Source of the DNA: Burkholderia sp. PAMC 26561
Lineage (GTDB): Bacteria; Pseudomonadota; Gammaproteobacteria; Burkholderiales; Burkholderiaceae
DNA: 64,000 nucleotides
Direction of reading: 5' to 3'
Assembly (NCBI RefSeq): GCF_001557535.2
Contig: NZ_CP014315.1
Span: 186,001-250,000, forward strand
Shown here: positions 17,713 through 28,598 of the stretch, piece after piece
How the letters are laid out: the number at the start of each line of letters is the position of its first letter
Position numbering within the stretch: position 1 is the stretch's first letter
The notes under the pieces: model-generated
Told to the model about the DNA's origin: nothing
Databases searched by the model: none
Seen by the model: the letters and a program-made list of their open reading frames with translations, nothing else
Position numbers and translations under genes: made by a program

Positions 17713-17716
<4 letters not shown>
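17144..17716 (+). CDS. DUF2760 domain-containing protein
   Basis: 190-aa protein whose layout matches DUF2760. It has an amphipathic or weakly hydrophobic N-terminal helix (SRFSLAVGTFFAILG), an Ala/Pro-rich linker (about 40-58) and a conserved C-terminal domain with ALQLLGLLQRDARFIDFIEED and LSHRGWKVDQVRLP. Function is unknown. The ATG at 17144 follows CAGGAGTCGTTT. Its stop overlaps the start of the first Hsp70 gene by 4 bp (ATGA). This tight coupling to two Hsp70-like genes suggests a cofactor or adaptor role (inference). Confidence 0.83.
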
Positions 17717-19560
<1,844 letters not shown>

Positions 19561-19590
19561 GTGCCGATAAGCGCCAATGAAGCGACGTCA

Positions 19591-22416
19591 ATGAAGCAAT
19601 ACATCGTCGGGATCGATCTCGGCACGAGCAATACGGTCGTGGCGTATGCGGACGCCTCGACCAAGGACGGGGCGAAAGCGATCCGCGTCTTCGATATCGA
19701 CCAGCTCGTGAGTCCCGGCGAAGTCGCGGCACGGCCGCTGCTGCCATCCGCGCGATACCACCCGGCGCCGGGCGAGCTCGATCCCGACGACCTTCGACTA
19801 CCTTGGGGCGACGCCAACCCGGCCGAAGGTCCGCAAGCGGTGATTGGCCGGCTTGCGCGTACGCTCGGTGCGCAAGTGCCGGGACGGCTCGTGGCGAGCG
19901 CCAAAAGCTGGTTGTCGCATGCATCGGTGGATCGCGTTGCGCCGATCCTGCCGTGGGGCGCGCCGGATGACACAGGCAGGATCTCGCCTGTTACGGCGAG
20001 TGCGAGTTACCTGGCGCACGTGCGCGCCGCGTGGAATGCACATTTCCCGCACGCGCGCCTCGAAGACCAGGACGTGGTGCTGACCGTGCCCGCTTCCTTC
20101 GACGACGGCGCCCGCGCCCTCACTCTGGAAGCGGCCCGAATAGCCGGCCTGCCGGGATTGCGCCTGCTCGAAGAACCGCAAGCGGCGTTCTACGACTGGC
20201 TGTTCCAGCATCGCGCCACGCTCGATACCGAGTTGGCCCACACCCGTCTCGTCCTCATTTGCGATGTCGGCGGCGGCACGACCGACCTCACGCTGATCAA
20301 GGTCGAGCTGAAGGACGGCGAGCCGGAGCTGACGCGGATCGGGGTCGGCAATCATCTGATGCTCGGCGGCGACAACATGGATCTCGCGCTCGCGCATCTC
20401 GTCGAAACGCGGATGGTGACCGCGCCTGCCCGTTTGTCTGCGGTGAGTCTGTCGCAACTGGTCGAGCGGTGCCGCGCCGCCAAGGAGCAGCTTCTGGGTG
20501 CGAATGCGCCCGAGACCCTGTCGATCACGCTGCTTGGCGCGGGCTCGCGGATGATCGGTGGCGCGCGTTCGGTGGAAGTGACGCGGCGGGAAGCCGGGCA
20601 GATCATCGTCGATGGATTTTTCCCGCTGGTTGCATCGAGCGAGCGGCCGCGGCGTTCGCGCAGCGCGATCGTCGAATTCGGACTGCCCTATGCAAGCGAT
20701 GCCGGAATCACGCGGCATATCGCGGCGTTCCTGAATCAGCACGCGGCGCAATCGCGCGATGCGCTGGGTTCGCCCGTAGCCGAAGCCGGAGCCGGAGCCG
20801 AAGCGGATACTGAAACGCTGCCCGTCCCCGATACGCTGCTGCTCAACGGCGGCGTGTTCCGCGCGCATGCGCTCGTCGAGCGTCTTGCCGATACCCTCGG
20901 CTCGTGGCGCGGCAAACCGCTGCATGCGCTGCACAACGACAACCCCGATGTCGCCGTCGCACGCGGCGCCGTGGCATATGGACTTGCGCGGGGTGGAATC
21001 GGACCTCGCATCGGCGGCGGCGCGGCGCGCAGCTATTTCCTCGTGCTCGAAGATGAAAGCGGCGGCGAGCGCAAAAACCAGCAAGGCATCTGCCTCTTGC
21101 CGCGCGGCACGGAAGAAGGCCGTGAAGTATTTTTACAGGATCGTGTATTCACGCTGCTGCTTGGACATCCGGTGCGGTTTCATCTGGTTTCATCGACGGG
21201 AGACAGGGCCTATCAGCCTGGCGAGCTCGTCGATCTTTCCCAAAGCGACTTCGTCCGCCTTCCGCCCATAGCCACCGTGGTCCAGCCGCGCTCGGCCAAA
21301 GGTCCGCGCGAGACGCCGGTGCAGCTTTCGGCGTCGCTGACGGAGGTCGGGACGCTGGAGGTGCATTGCATCGACGAGGCGGACCCGTCAAAGCGCTGGC
21401 AGCTCGAATTCCAGCTACGCCGCGAAGCTTCAGCCGGCACCACGGTGGGAGAAGTCCTCCATCCAGCGTATGAAAAAGCCATCGAGCAGATCGACCGCGT
21501 ATTCGGCGACCGTGCCCACAATGTCGACCCGAAGGAAGTCAAGCGCCTGCGCGCGCAACTCGAACATCTGCTCGGTCCGCGCGATACATGGGACAGCGCG
21601 CTCCTTCGCGAACTGTTCGGCGCGCTGTGGGAACGCGCCCGGCGGCGGCGGCGTTCCGCCGATCACGAGCGCCTGTGGCTGAACCTCGCCGGTTACTGCC
21701 TGCGCCCGGGTTTCGGTTATCCGCTCGATGAATGGCGCGTCGAGCAACTCTGGTCCCTTTTCGATGACGGCATCCAGTACCTGAACGACGCCCAGGTCTG
21801 GTCCGAATGGTGGACCTTGTGGCGCCGCGCGGCGGGCGGCTTGGGCGAGGCCGAACAAGTCGCCGTGCTCGATGCCGTCGACTACGTGCAGTCCATCGCC
21901 GCGTCGCGAACGAAAACCAAGGCGCCCTTCGATGCATCGAAAACCGGTTACGCCGATATGGTGCGCCTTGCGGCATCGCTTGAACGCGTGCCGGTCGCGC
22001 GAAAGATCGACGCCGCGCAAAAGCTGTTCGCGCGGCTCGACAAGCCATCCGGGAACCATCAGGGATGGTGGGCGATCGGGCGCATCGGCGCGCGCCGGCC
22101 GTTCTATGGCAGCGCACATGGCGTGGTGCCGCCGGATATCGCGGCGCAGTGGCTTGAACGAATTGTCGCGCTCGACTGGAAGAAGGTCGAACCGGCCGCG
22201 TTCGCCGCGGCGCAGATCGCGCGTTTGACCGGCGACCGTTCGCGCGATCTGCCTGAAGACCTCCGGGTGCGCGTGGTTCATCGGCTGGACAATGCGGGCG
22301 CGCCAAAAAGCTGGGGCGAAATGGTCAGTGAAGTCGTGGAACTCGATAACGCCGACGAAGGCCGCGTGTTCGGCGAATCGTTGCCGCCGGGATTGAAACT
22401 CGTCACCAGTAGGTGA
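19591..22416 (+). CDS. Hsp70 family protein with C-terminal DUF3731 region
   Basis: 941-aa protein. The first 480 or so residues are an Hsp70-type ATPase: GIDLGTSNTVVAY (8-20), VASAKSWLSH, LTVPASFDDGARALTLEAARIAG in two parts, LLEEPQAAFYDW, DVGGGTTDL (225-233) and LLNGGVFRAHAL. An insert rich in Ala/Glu/Gly lies before LLNGG. A beta-rich segment follows. From about 615 comes a long, mostly helical, Trp- and Arg-rich region (LFGALWERARRRRR, RLWLNLAGYCLRPGFGYP) that I assign to DUF3731, found on DnaK-related proteins. The ATG at 19591 is chosen because the Hsp70 fold begins there; the frame is open from a GTG at 19561. It forms one operon with DUF2760 and the first Hsp70. Confidence 0.87.
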   Translation: MKQYIVGIDLGTSNTVVAYADASTKDGAKAIRVFDIDQLVSPGEVAARPLLPSARYHPAPGELDPDDLRLPWGDANPAEGPQAVIGRLARTLGAQVPGRLVASAKSWLSHASVDRVAPILPWGAPDDTGRISPVTASASYLAHVRAAWNAHFPHARLEDQDVVLTVPASFDDGARALTLEAARIAGLPGLRLLEEPQAAFYDWLFQHRATLDTELAHTRLVLICDVGGGTTDLTLIKVELKDGEPELTRIGVGNHLMLGGDNMDLALAHLVETRMVTAPARLSAVSLSQLVERCRAAKEQLLGANAPETLSITLLGAGSRMIGGARSVEVTRREAGQIIVDGFFPLVASSERPRRSRSAIVEFGLPYASDAGITRHIAAFLNQHAAQSRDALGSPVAEAGAGAEADTETLPVPDTLLLNGGVFRAHALVERLADTLGSWRGKPLHALHNDNPDVAVARGAVAYGLARGGIGPRIGGGAARSYFLVLEDESGGERKNQQGICLLPRGTEEGREVFLQDRVFTLLLGHPVRFHLVSSTGDRAYQPGELVDLSQSDFVRLPPIATVVQPRSAKGPRETPVQLSASLTEVGTLEVHCIDEADPSKRWQLEFQLRREASAGTTVGEVLHPAYEKAIEQIDRVFGDRAHNVDPKEVKRLRAQLEHLLGPRDTWDSALLRELFGALWERARRRRRSADHERLWLNLAGYCLRPGFGYPLDEWRVEQLWSLFDDGIQYLNDAQVWSEWWTLWRRAAGGLGEAEQVAVLDAVDYVQSIAASRTKTKAPFDASKTGYADMVRLAASLERVPVARKIDAAQKLFARLDKPSGNHQGWWAIGRIGARRPFYGSAHGVVPPDIAAQWLERIVALDWKKVEPAAFAAAQIARLTGDRSRDLPEDLRVRVVHRLDNAGAPKSWGEMVSEVVELDNADEGRVFGESLPPGLKLVTSR

Positions 22417-22431
22417 AGATAACGGCGCTTT

Positions 22432-22437
22432 TATAAT
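22432..22437 (+). promoter_or_regulatory. Candidate -10 element for the lyase-like gene
   Basis: A consensus TATAAT lies 31 bp before the ATG at 22469 and 15 bp after the chaperone operon stop. No good -35 is seen at 16-18 bp, so activity might need an activator or an alternative element. Confidence 0.35.
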
Positions 22438-22468
22438 CGCGGCTTCCCAACCCGCGACCATTCCTATC

Positions 22469-23965
22469 ATGAGACTGCATGGCTGGGCATTCCCCGCAGC
22501 CGTTCTGCTTTGCGCTTCGCCGGCATTTGCACAACAGATCCCGCCACACGACGAATTCTTCTGGCTTGGCGAAATCAACAAGGCGACCGTTGTCATCAAC
22601 ACGGACGAAGGCCTGCTCGACAAATCCATGGCCCCGCGTCTCGCCGCGGGCGTGGCCAAGGTGATCGCGGATGGAAACCAGCCCGGCGCCAAGCGCCCGA
22701 AGACGGTGATCACGTTCGAGCCGCTCCTCATCAAGGCCGCGGGCGAGGACATCACGCTGCTGCACGCCGGACGTTCGAGCCAGGACATGCACGCCACCTA
22801 CCGCTCGGCCATCCTGCGCGACGACCTGCTCAACCTTGCCGACCAGCTCAACACGACGACCGCGACCATCGTGCGTCTCGCCGATAAGTACAAGGCCACC
22901 GTCGTGCCGAACTACACGAACGGCGTGGCCGCCCAGCCCAACAGCTACGGCCACTATCTGCTCGGCTTTGTTGCAGGCCTCGACCGCGATGCACAGCGAA
23001 TCCGCGAAGCGTACAAACGTGTGGACCGTTCATCGATGGGCACGACCGTCCTGAACGGCACAAGCTGGCCGCTGGACCGCGAGCGCATGGCGAAGTATCT
23101 CGGCTTCAATGCAATCGTCGATAACGCCTACGACGCGTCGCAGATTTCTTCCGTCGATGAACCCGTCGAAGCCGGCGCGATCGTCACGAGCGTGGCGCTG
23201 CATACCGGCAGTTTCATCGAGGACGTGATGACGCAATACGCCGAATCGCGTCCGTGGATTCTGTTGCAGGAAGGCGGCGCGAACACGTATGTCTCGAGCG
23301 CGATGCCGCAAAAGCGCAATCCGGGACTGCTGATCCGCACGCGCACGGATGCATCGACGGCGATATCGCAGGCCGAGGGCGTTGTCATGCAGGCGCATAA
23401 CCTGCCGCCCGGCATGAGCGATGCGAAGGACGTGAAGGCGAATACGGAGATGATCGAAAGCGGTATCGACGCGCTCAAGGGCTGGAACGAAGTGATGAAT
23501 TCGCTCGTGATCAACCCGGAGCGCGCGCTCGAAGAACTCAACAGCGACTGGACCGCATCGCAGGAAGTTGCCGATATACTCATGCGCAAGTACAAATTGC
23601 CGTTCCGCGTCGGCCATCATTTCGCGTCGAACGTCGTGGAATATGCGCGGCAAAAGGACATCAAGCCGCTCGACTTCCCTTACGCCGATGCACAGCGCAT
23701 CTACACGCAGACGGTCGCGGGCACACCCTACGCCGGCGATCTGCCAATGAGCGAAGCGGAGTTCCGCTCGACGCTCAACCCGGTGGCGATCGTGAACAAC
23801 CGCGCGACCACGGGCGGGCCGCAGCCCGTCGAAATGGCGCGGATGCTAAAAGAAGCGAATGCGCGCGTGGCCTATGAGGACACGTGGATCAAGGACAACC
23901 GCGCGCATATTTCAAGTTCGCTTGCCCGGCTCGACACCGACTTCAGCAAGGTATCCGGTCAGTGA
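22469..23965 (+). CDS. Exported argininosuccinate lyase-like protein (fumarase/aspartase superfamily)
   Basis: 498 aa with a clear signal peptide (1 to about 21, ...ASPAFA-Q), so predicted periplasmic, which is unusual for this superfamily. Three superfamily segments can be aligned by eye with argininosuccinate lyase: LHAGRSSQDMHATYRS (ASL HTGRSRND region, about 98-113), VPNYTNGVAAQPNSYGHYLL (ASL YTHLQRAQP region, about 146-165) and SSAMPQKRNPG (276-286, mobile loop with catalytic Ser). In the second segment the usual catalytic His is Asn151. A classic cytosolic argininosuccinate lyase role is therefore unlikely. It could be a lyase with altered chemistry or a binding protein. It starts 52 bp after the Hsp70 operon. 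Confidence 0.72.
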   Translation: MRLHGWAFPAAVLLCASPAFAQQIPPHDEFFWLGEINKATVVINTDEGLLDKSMAPRLAAGVAKVIADGNQPGAKRPKTVITFEPLLIKAAGEDITLLHAGRSSQDMHATYRSAILRDDLLNLADQLNTTTATIVRLADKYKATVVPNYTNGVAAQPNSYGHYLLGFVAGLDRDAQRIREAYKRVDRSSMGTTVLNGTSWPLDRERMAKYLGFNAIVDNAYDASQISSVDEPVEAGAIVTSVALHTGSFIEDVMTQYAESRPWILLQEGGANTYVSSAMPQKRNPGLLIRTRTDASTAISQAEGVVMQAHNLPPGMSDAKDVKANTEMIESGIDALKGWNEVMNSLVINPERALEELNSDWTASQEVADILMRKYKLPFRVGHHFASNVVEYARQKDIKPLDFPYADAQRIYTQTVAGTPYAGDLPMSEAEFRSTLNPVAIVNNRATTGGPQPVEMARMLKEANARVAYEDTWIKDNRAHISSSLARLDTDFSKVSGQ

Positions 23966-24228
23966 CCAAAGAAAACATCGCATTGCACTGAACCGCCCAC
24001 GCATTGGCGCGGGCGCGACATGCTGCTCGTGGCGCTGCGTGTATCGGGCATGCCGCCATACGATGTGTCGGACGTGGCCTGCGCCGAGGTGTTCGCGTCG
24101 TGCAGGACGCCAGCCTGGCCGCTCGGGCGAACCTGGGGCCGGGAATATTGCTGGATGTCCTGTGCGACAGCGCTTCCCGACATTGCAATCAGCAGCGCGC
24201 TGCTTAGAAAAAACAAACGGGTTTTCAT
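23959..24228 (-). CDS. Small exported hypothetical protein
   Basis: 89 aa with a signal peptide (MKTRLFFLSSALLIAMSGSAVAQ) and a polar mature part of about 67 residues rich in Ser, Gln and Gly with two cysteines near the end (RQCVGGSVQC). The ATG at 24228 has an excellent ribosome binding site (GAGGAGCATCGAA). Its 3' end overlaps the end of the lyase-like gene by 7 bp, in convergent orientation. Not recognised; short exported proteins of this kind are common and mostly uncharacterised in Burkholderiaceae. Confidence 0.62.
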   Translation of the reverse strand: MKTRLFFLSSALLIAMSGSAVAQDIQQYSRPQVRPSGQAGVLHDANTSAQATSDTSYGGMPDTRSATSSMSRPRQCVGGSVQCDVFFGH

Positions 24229-24563
24229 TTCGATGCTCCTCGAAACCAGGCGCGTCACCCGGGAGCTTTCCTGAGCAGCTCGCCACTTTTCTGTATGTGC
24301 TTCGCCAAATTGTCGCAGGGCAGACAGGCGTGAAGTGAAGTCAAGTAAAGCGGTAAGTGCGCCCTGCACATTGAGTTATAGGCCGCGCATGGTCGATTTC
24401 ACAGGGATTTGCACATTTGCCGAGTCAGGACTCCGCTTCGCGGCACCCTGCGTAAGTAGGGCTGCGCCAAGCGCCGCGCTCGTCTATTCTGAAGATGACC
24501 GTTCGTGGCGCGCTCATTGCTCTTGTCTTCCCGAGCGCTCGAACCTGACCCTGGAGAAACTCC
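24229..24563. other. 335-bp divergent region between two small genes
   Basis: This stretch must carry promoters for the minus-strand exported protein and the plus-strand small membrane protein. Near 24330-24355 there is a run of short AAGT-containing repeats (GTGAAGTGAAGTCAAGTAAAG). No convincing -35/-10 pair, terminator or RNA gene was seen. Confidence 0.35.
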
Positions 24564-24761
24564 ATGATTCACGTCACCACATGGCTGGCATCCATACTCA
24601 TTGCCATGCTGGCCGTCTTTTTCATCACGATTGCGTTGCCGAATTCGGCATCGGATGAACTGAACCGCGCATCCGCGGCCCAGGCGATATTCACTGGCAC
24701 GGGTGCGAGCGTGCCATCAAAGCTTGGGCTTCCCAATCCGGTGCGGCGCAAAGCCGATTGA
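24564..24761 (+). CDS. Small hypothetical protein with one N-terminal membrane helix
   Basis: 65 aa beginning with a hydrophobic helix (residues about 5-26, WLASILIAMLAVFFITIAL), followed by a polar tail of about 38 residues. The ATG follows CTGGAGAAACTCC, a good ribosome binding site. It is probably an inner-membrane-anchored or exported small protein with its tail in the periplasm. Not recognised. It converges on the frameshifted DUF6622-like gene. Confidence 0.5.
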   Translation: MIHVTTWLASILIAMLAVFFITIALPNSASDELNRASAAQAIFTGTGASVPSKLGLPNPVRRKAD

Positions 24762-24784
24762 AAACAGGCGCCTTGGCTTCAAGC

Positions 24785-25302
24785 TCAGGCGCGCTCTCCC
24801 ATCGTCGCTGCCGATACCGGCCGGAACGCGAGGCAATACATCAGGAAACGCCCCGCAAAGATCCCGGCGACCAGGCCGGACACCAGACCCCGAGCACCAC
24901 ATACATCGAATCCGGCCCGGCGTGCATGACCGCCAACTCGACACCCAGCCAGAACTTCGATACGAACGTCAGCAGCATCAGCACTAGCGGCAGCACCGAC
25001 CCCGGCAGCGTGACCGTCTTCAGCGCACGATCCACCGTCATTCCGGAGCGGCGAGCCAGCACGACGCCAATCCCGATTCCGAACACCGCGCCGAGAACCC
25101 AGGCGAGCCCGGTATTCCATCCTGCAGCCGGTTCCTTGAACAGGTTCAGCAAACCCCAGCCGGTGAAAATGACGGGCACGATCGCCAGTTTAGTGAGCGG
25201 CGCGGTGCCGCCTTTCATCGCCTTGAAACCGCGTGAAAGGAGATAGGCCAATAGAATCCAGACCCAAACCGGTGTGCCGTGCAAAATCGCTTCGATAGAC
25301 AT
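24785..25302 (-). pseudogene. DUF6622-like membrane protein gene, apparently frameshifted
   Basis: The first frame (25302 down to 24841) encodes an intact start (MSIEAILHGTPVWVWILLAY) and about four hydrophobic helices. After SMYVVLG it runs into an unrelated tail and stops at 24841. The expected continuation (GLVSGLVAGIFAGRFLMY) is in another frame of the same strand, reaching a stop at 24785. Adding one G to the GGGG run (complement of 24888-24891) restores a continuous protein of about 172 aa. It may be a true decayed gene or a base-call error in the homopolymer. DUF6622 assignment is by memory of the family's N terminus. Confidence 0.6.
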
Positions 25303-25496
25303 GAGCCTCTCCTTGATCGCAGCCGTCGGCCGCGTGAAATCCGAAATGAAACCGCTTAATCTTTACAGTGGAAATATTCTGACGCGATTCAAAACGATCG
25401 TCAATGTATCTTTCCATTGTAAAAATTTATGAAAACAGATAGATCAATTCGTATGCAGAACCGCCGGCGGACCCGTCGGCGTCAAGATAAGTCTTC

Positions 25497-26348
25497 TTAG
25501 CCCTTGGTCGCACCGAATGTCAGTCCGGCCACGAAATGCCGTTGCATCGCGAAGAACATGATGACCGACGGCAACGCGGCCAGGATCGACCCCGCCGACA
25601 CCAGGTTCCACGCCGTCACCCATTGCCCCTTGAGCGCGGCCACGCCGACCGTGATTGGCGCAGCCTCGTCGCCCTGCGTGAGACACAACGCCCAGAAGTA
25701 ATCGTTCCAGACGAACGTGAAGACAAGAATGGCGAGCGCCGCCAAAGCCGGTCGAATCAACGGCAGCACGATTCGAAAGAAAACCGTCCACTCGTTCGCG
25801 CCTTCAATGCGCGCCGCCTCGACCAGTTCGAACGGCAATTGCTTGATGAAGTTGCGCAGGAACAGCGCGCAAAATCCGGTCTGGAACGAGATATGAAAGA
25901 GGATCAGCGCGCCGACCGTGTTGAAGATGCCAAGCTGCAACGACAAATCGCGCACGGGAATCATCAGGATCTGGATAGGCACGAAGTTGCCCGCGACGAA
26001 GGTCGCAAACAACGCCGTGTTGCCGCGAAAGTTGTAGATGGCCAGCGCAAAGCCGGCCATCGATGCAAGTACGATCGACCCGATCACCGACGGCACCGTG
26101 ATCAGCACGCTGTTCCACAAGTAGTGGAGCATGGGCGATGTCGTCAGTGCATCGCTGTAATTGGCTATCAGGGAAAAGTGCCGTGGCCAGCCCCAGTAGT
26201 TGCCTTCGACGAGTTCATCGGAGGAACGAATGGAGGTGACCATCACCGCGATCAGCGGCAACAGCCAGATCACGAGCGCAACCGGCAACGACAGCTTGTA
26301 AAGCGCCCGGTTGACGGGCTTCCATTTGGCGACGGGCATTGGAAACAT
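25497..26348 (-). CDS. Carbohydrate ABC transporter permease (MalG-like)
   Basis: 283-aa inner-membrane permease of the CUT1 type. It has six predicted helices and the EAA loop that docks the ATPase (ELVEAARIEGANEWTVFFRI). The ATG at 26348 gives the usual start just before the first helix; the frame stays open upstream but overlaps the other permease gene. It is the last gene of a five-gene sugar operon, 17 bp after the first permease, and pairs with it to form the channel. Confidence 0.88.
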   Translation of the reverse strand: MFPMPVAKWKPVNRALYKLSLPVALVIWLLPLIAVMVTSIRSSDELVEGNYWGWPRHFSLIANYSDALTTSPMLHYLWNSVLITVPSVIGSIVLASMAGFALAIYNFRGNTALFATFVAGNFVPIQILMIPVRDLSLQLGIFNTVGALILFHISFQTGFCALFLRNFIKQLPFELVEAARIEGANEWTVFFRIVLPLIRPALAALAILVFTFVWNDYFWALCLTQGDEAAPITVGVAALKGQWVTAWNLVSAGSILAALPSVIMFFAMQRHFVAGLTFGATKG

Positions 26349-26365
26349 AGTGCGCTCCTGACTTC

Positions 26366-27274
26366 TTAACGTTCGGTCCGCAGCATTCTGCGCAAGTGAT
26401 AAACGATGTACACCATCATGATGGCGAACAGCACGACGGCAATCGCGGCCGAATAACCAATGCGGTAATACTTGATCGCCTGGTCGTACATGTAATAGGC
26501 GAGCACGGTCGAGCTCTCGTACGGACCACCGCCGCTCATGACGGAGATCAGATCGAAACTGCGCAACGCGCCGATGATCGTTACCACGATCGCCATGAAC
26601 GTGGTCGGCCGGAGTTGCGGCAGGATCACGTGCCACAACATGGTCCAGCCCTTCGCGCCTTCCATGCGCGCCGCCTCGATCTGCTCGGAGTTGAGCGATG
26701 TGAGGCCGGTCAGGTACAGGATCATGCAATACGCGGTCTGCGGCCAGAGCGCCGCGAAGATGATGCCGAAGGTGACGTATCGTGCGTCGCCGAGTACGGG
26801 CACACCGTGCCCGAGAATGACCTTCAGCAAGCCGAAGGTCGGGTCGTAGAACCAGCTGAACATCAGGCCGACCACAACGCCCGACAACACGAACGGCGCG
26901 AAAAACAGCGACTTCACCACGCGAATGCCGCGCACCGCCTGGTTCAGATACAACGCGACGGCAAGACCCATCGGCGGCGCGAGCAGGAACAGGATCAGCC
27001 ACAGCACATTGTTCTTGAGCGCCGTATAGAACGTCGGAGCATGGAACAATTCGATGTAGTTATCGAAGCCCGCGAAGGTCTTCTCCGTCATCCCGTCCCA
27101 GTTGTAGAAACTGAGTGTGACACTGGAAATGATCGGCCAGATCACGTAGATCGCGACCATGATGCACGCCGGCGCCAGGAACAGGAACGCGGCCAGCCGC
27201 TGCTGCCGCGCAGTTGCCGACATCCGCTTGCGACGCTTCGGTTTGGCCGCCGCAACGCTGAGGGTTTCAGACAT
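26366..27274 (-). CDS. Sugar ABC transporter permease (MalF-like)
   Basis: 302-aa CUT1 permease with a basic cytoplasmic N terminus (PKRRKR), six predicted helices and the EAA motif EQIEAARMEGAKGWTMLWHV. It lies between the binding-protein gene and the second permease on the same strand. The start at 27274 (MSETLSV) follows CAGGGAGCACTGT. With the MalK-like ATPase further upstream it completes a sugar importer probably serving beta-galactosides, given the GH42 enzyme in the same operon. Confidence 0.88.
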   Translation of the reverse strand: MSETLSVAAAKPKRRKRMSATARQQRLAAFLFLAPACIMVAIYVIWPIISSVTLSFYNWDGMTEKTFAGFDNYIELFHAPTFYTALKNNVLWLILFLLAPPMGLAVALYLNQAVRGIRVVKSLFFAPFVLSGVVVGLMFSWFYDPTFGLLKVILGHGVPVLGDARYVTFGIIFAALWPQTAYCMILYLTGLTSLNSEQIEAARMEGAKGWTMLWHVILPQLRPTTFMAIVVTIIGALRSFDLISVMSGGGPYESSTVLAYYMYDQAIKYYRIGYSAAIAVVLFAIMMVYIVYHLRRMLRTER

Positions 27275-27331
27275 ACAGTGCTCCCTGTCCTTCAAAAAGG
27301 CGGCCCATCGCACGCGGGCCGCCGTCCCGCA

Positions 27332-28588
27332 TCACTTCTTGTAAATGCGCTTACGCGTGGCTTCGAGCTGCGCCAGGATTGCATCGAGTTTCGTCGGATC
27401 GGAGACGAACTGCTGCATGCCCTTCATGCCTTCATCGGCCATTTCCTTGGTCATGTCGCGGTCATAGAATTGCGCGATACCGCCCTTCGTCTGCGACAAG
27501 ATCTGGAAGCCGATCTTCGAAATGGGATCGTCCGGTTCCGGCGCCTTGCTGTTCGCCGGCAGGGAGCCAAGACCCTTTGCGAGCTGCGCGCTGATCTCGG
27601 GTGTCTCCACGAAAGCCAGGAACGTATGGGCGTCCGCCTTGTTCTTCGCCTTCGACGGAATGTGCAGCGACTCCACCGGACCATCTTCGGCGGTCGGCAC
27701 ATTGCTGTCGATGATCGGGAACTGGAAGTAGCCCATCTGCGGCTTGATGTTCTGCGGGAAGCCGGCGGTGATGAACGTGCCCATCAGCATCATCGCGGCC
27801 TTGCCCTGGAACAGGAACGGCTGCACGGCGTCGAGATCGTAAGAGAGCGAGTTGTCGATAAAGACCTTGTTGTCGATCAGCTCCTTCCATGTGGTATAGA
27901 CCTTCTTCACGCGCGGGTCGGTATAAGGCACGTCGCCTGCCATCAGCTTCTGATGGAACGCGTTGCCGTTGATGCGCAAGTCGAGGTAATCGAACCAGCC
28001 TGCAAGCGTCCATGCATCGCGGCCGGCGACCGCGACCGGCGCAATGCCCGCGGCCTGGAGTTTCTTGCAGGCGTCGAGGAATTCGGGCCAGGTTTTCGGC
28101 TCGGCTGCGATGCCGGCCTTCTGGAACAAGTCCTTCCTGTAGAACATGCCCCACGAGTAGTACACGGTCGGCGCAGAGTACTGCTTGCCGTTATACGTGG
28201 ACGATTCTTTCGTCGACGCATACATGGCGTCCCAGTTGTTCTTCTTCCAGTCCGGCGTCAGGTCTTCAAACAGCCCGCGCTTCGCGTAATACGCCATGCG
28301 TTCGCCGTTGTGCCAGTTCACGATATCCGGCGCGACAGTCGAGAGCCAGCCGGGAAGCTGGACCTTGTACGCTTCTTCATCGACGAAGGACACCTTCACG
28401 TCGATATCCGGATGCGCCTTCTTGAAGGCATCGAAGGTCTGTTGCCAGACCGTGCGCTGGCTTGCCCCCTTGAACGCGATGTTCACGGTGAGCGTTCCTG
28501 CTTGCGCAATGCTCGCTGTAGCCAGCGCAACGGCCAGAGCGACGCCGGTCAATCCGTTGCGCATTCCATTACCAGTGAAAATTTTCAT
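27332..28588 (-). CDS. Extracellular sugar-binding protein of ABC transporter
   Basis: 418-aa periplasmic solute-binding protein of family 1. A signal peptide covers residues 1 to about 30 (...ATASIAQA-G), followed by LTVNIAFKGASQRTVWQQ and the type-1 SBP segment FKKAHPDIDVKVSFVDEEAY. There is no lipobox, so it should be soluble. Aromatic residues (several Trp and Tyr pairs such as YYSWGMFY) fit a carbohydrate site. It delivers the sugar to the two permeases encoded downstream. It sits 10 bp after the GH42 gene. Confidence 0.88.
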   Translation of the reverse strand: MKIFTGNGMRNGLTGVALAVALATASIAQAGTLTVNIAFKGASQRTVWQQTFDAFKKAHPDIDVKVSFVDEEAYKVQLPGWLSTVAPDIVNWHNGERMAYYAKRGLFEDLTPDWKKNNWDAMYASTKESSTYNGKQYSAPTVYYSWGMFYRKDLFQKAGIAAEPKTWPEFLDACKKLQAAGIAPVAVAGRDAWTLAGWFDYLDLRINGNAFHQKLMAGDVPYTDPRVKKVYTTWKELIDNKVFIDNSLSYDLDAVQPFLFQGKAAMMLMGTFITAGFPQNIKPQMGYFQFPIIDSNVPTAEDGPVESLHIPSKAKNKADAHTFLAFVETPEISAQLAKGLGSLPANSKAPEPDDPISKIGFQILSQTKGGIAQFYDRDMTKEMADEGMKGMQQFVSDPTKLDAILAQLEATRKRIYKK

Positions 28589-28598
28589 GCGTGTCTCC

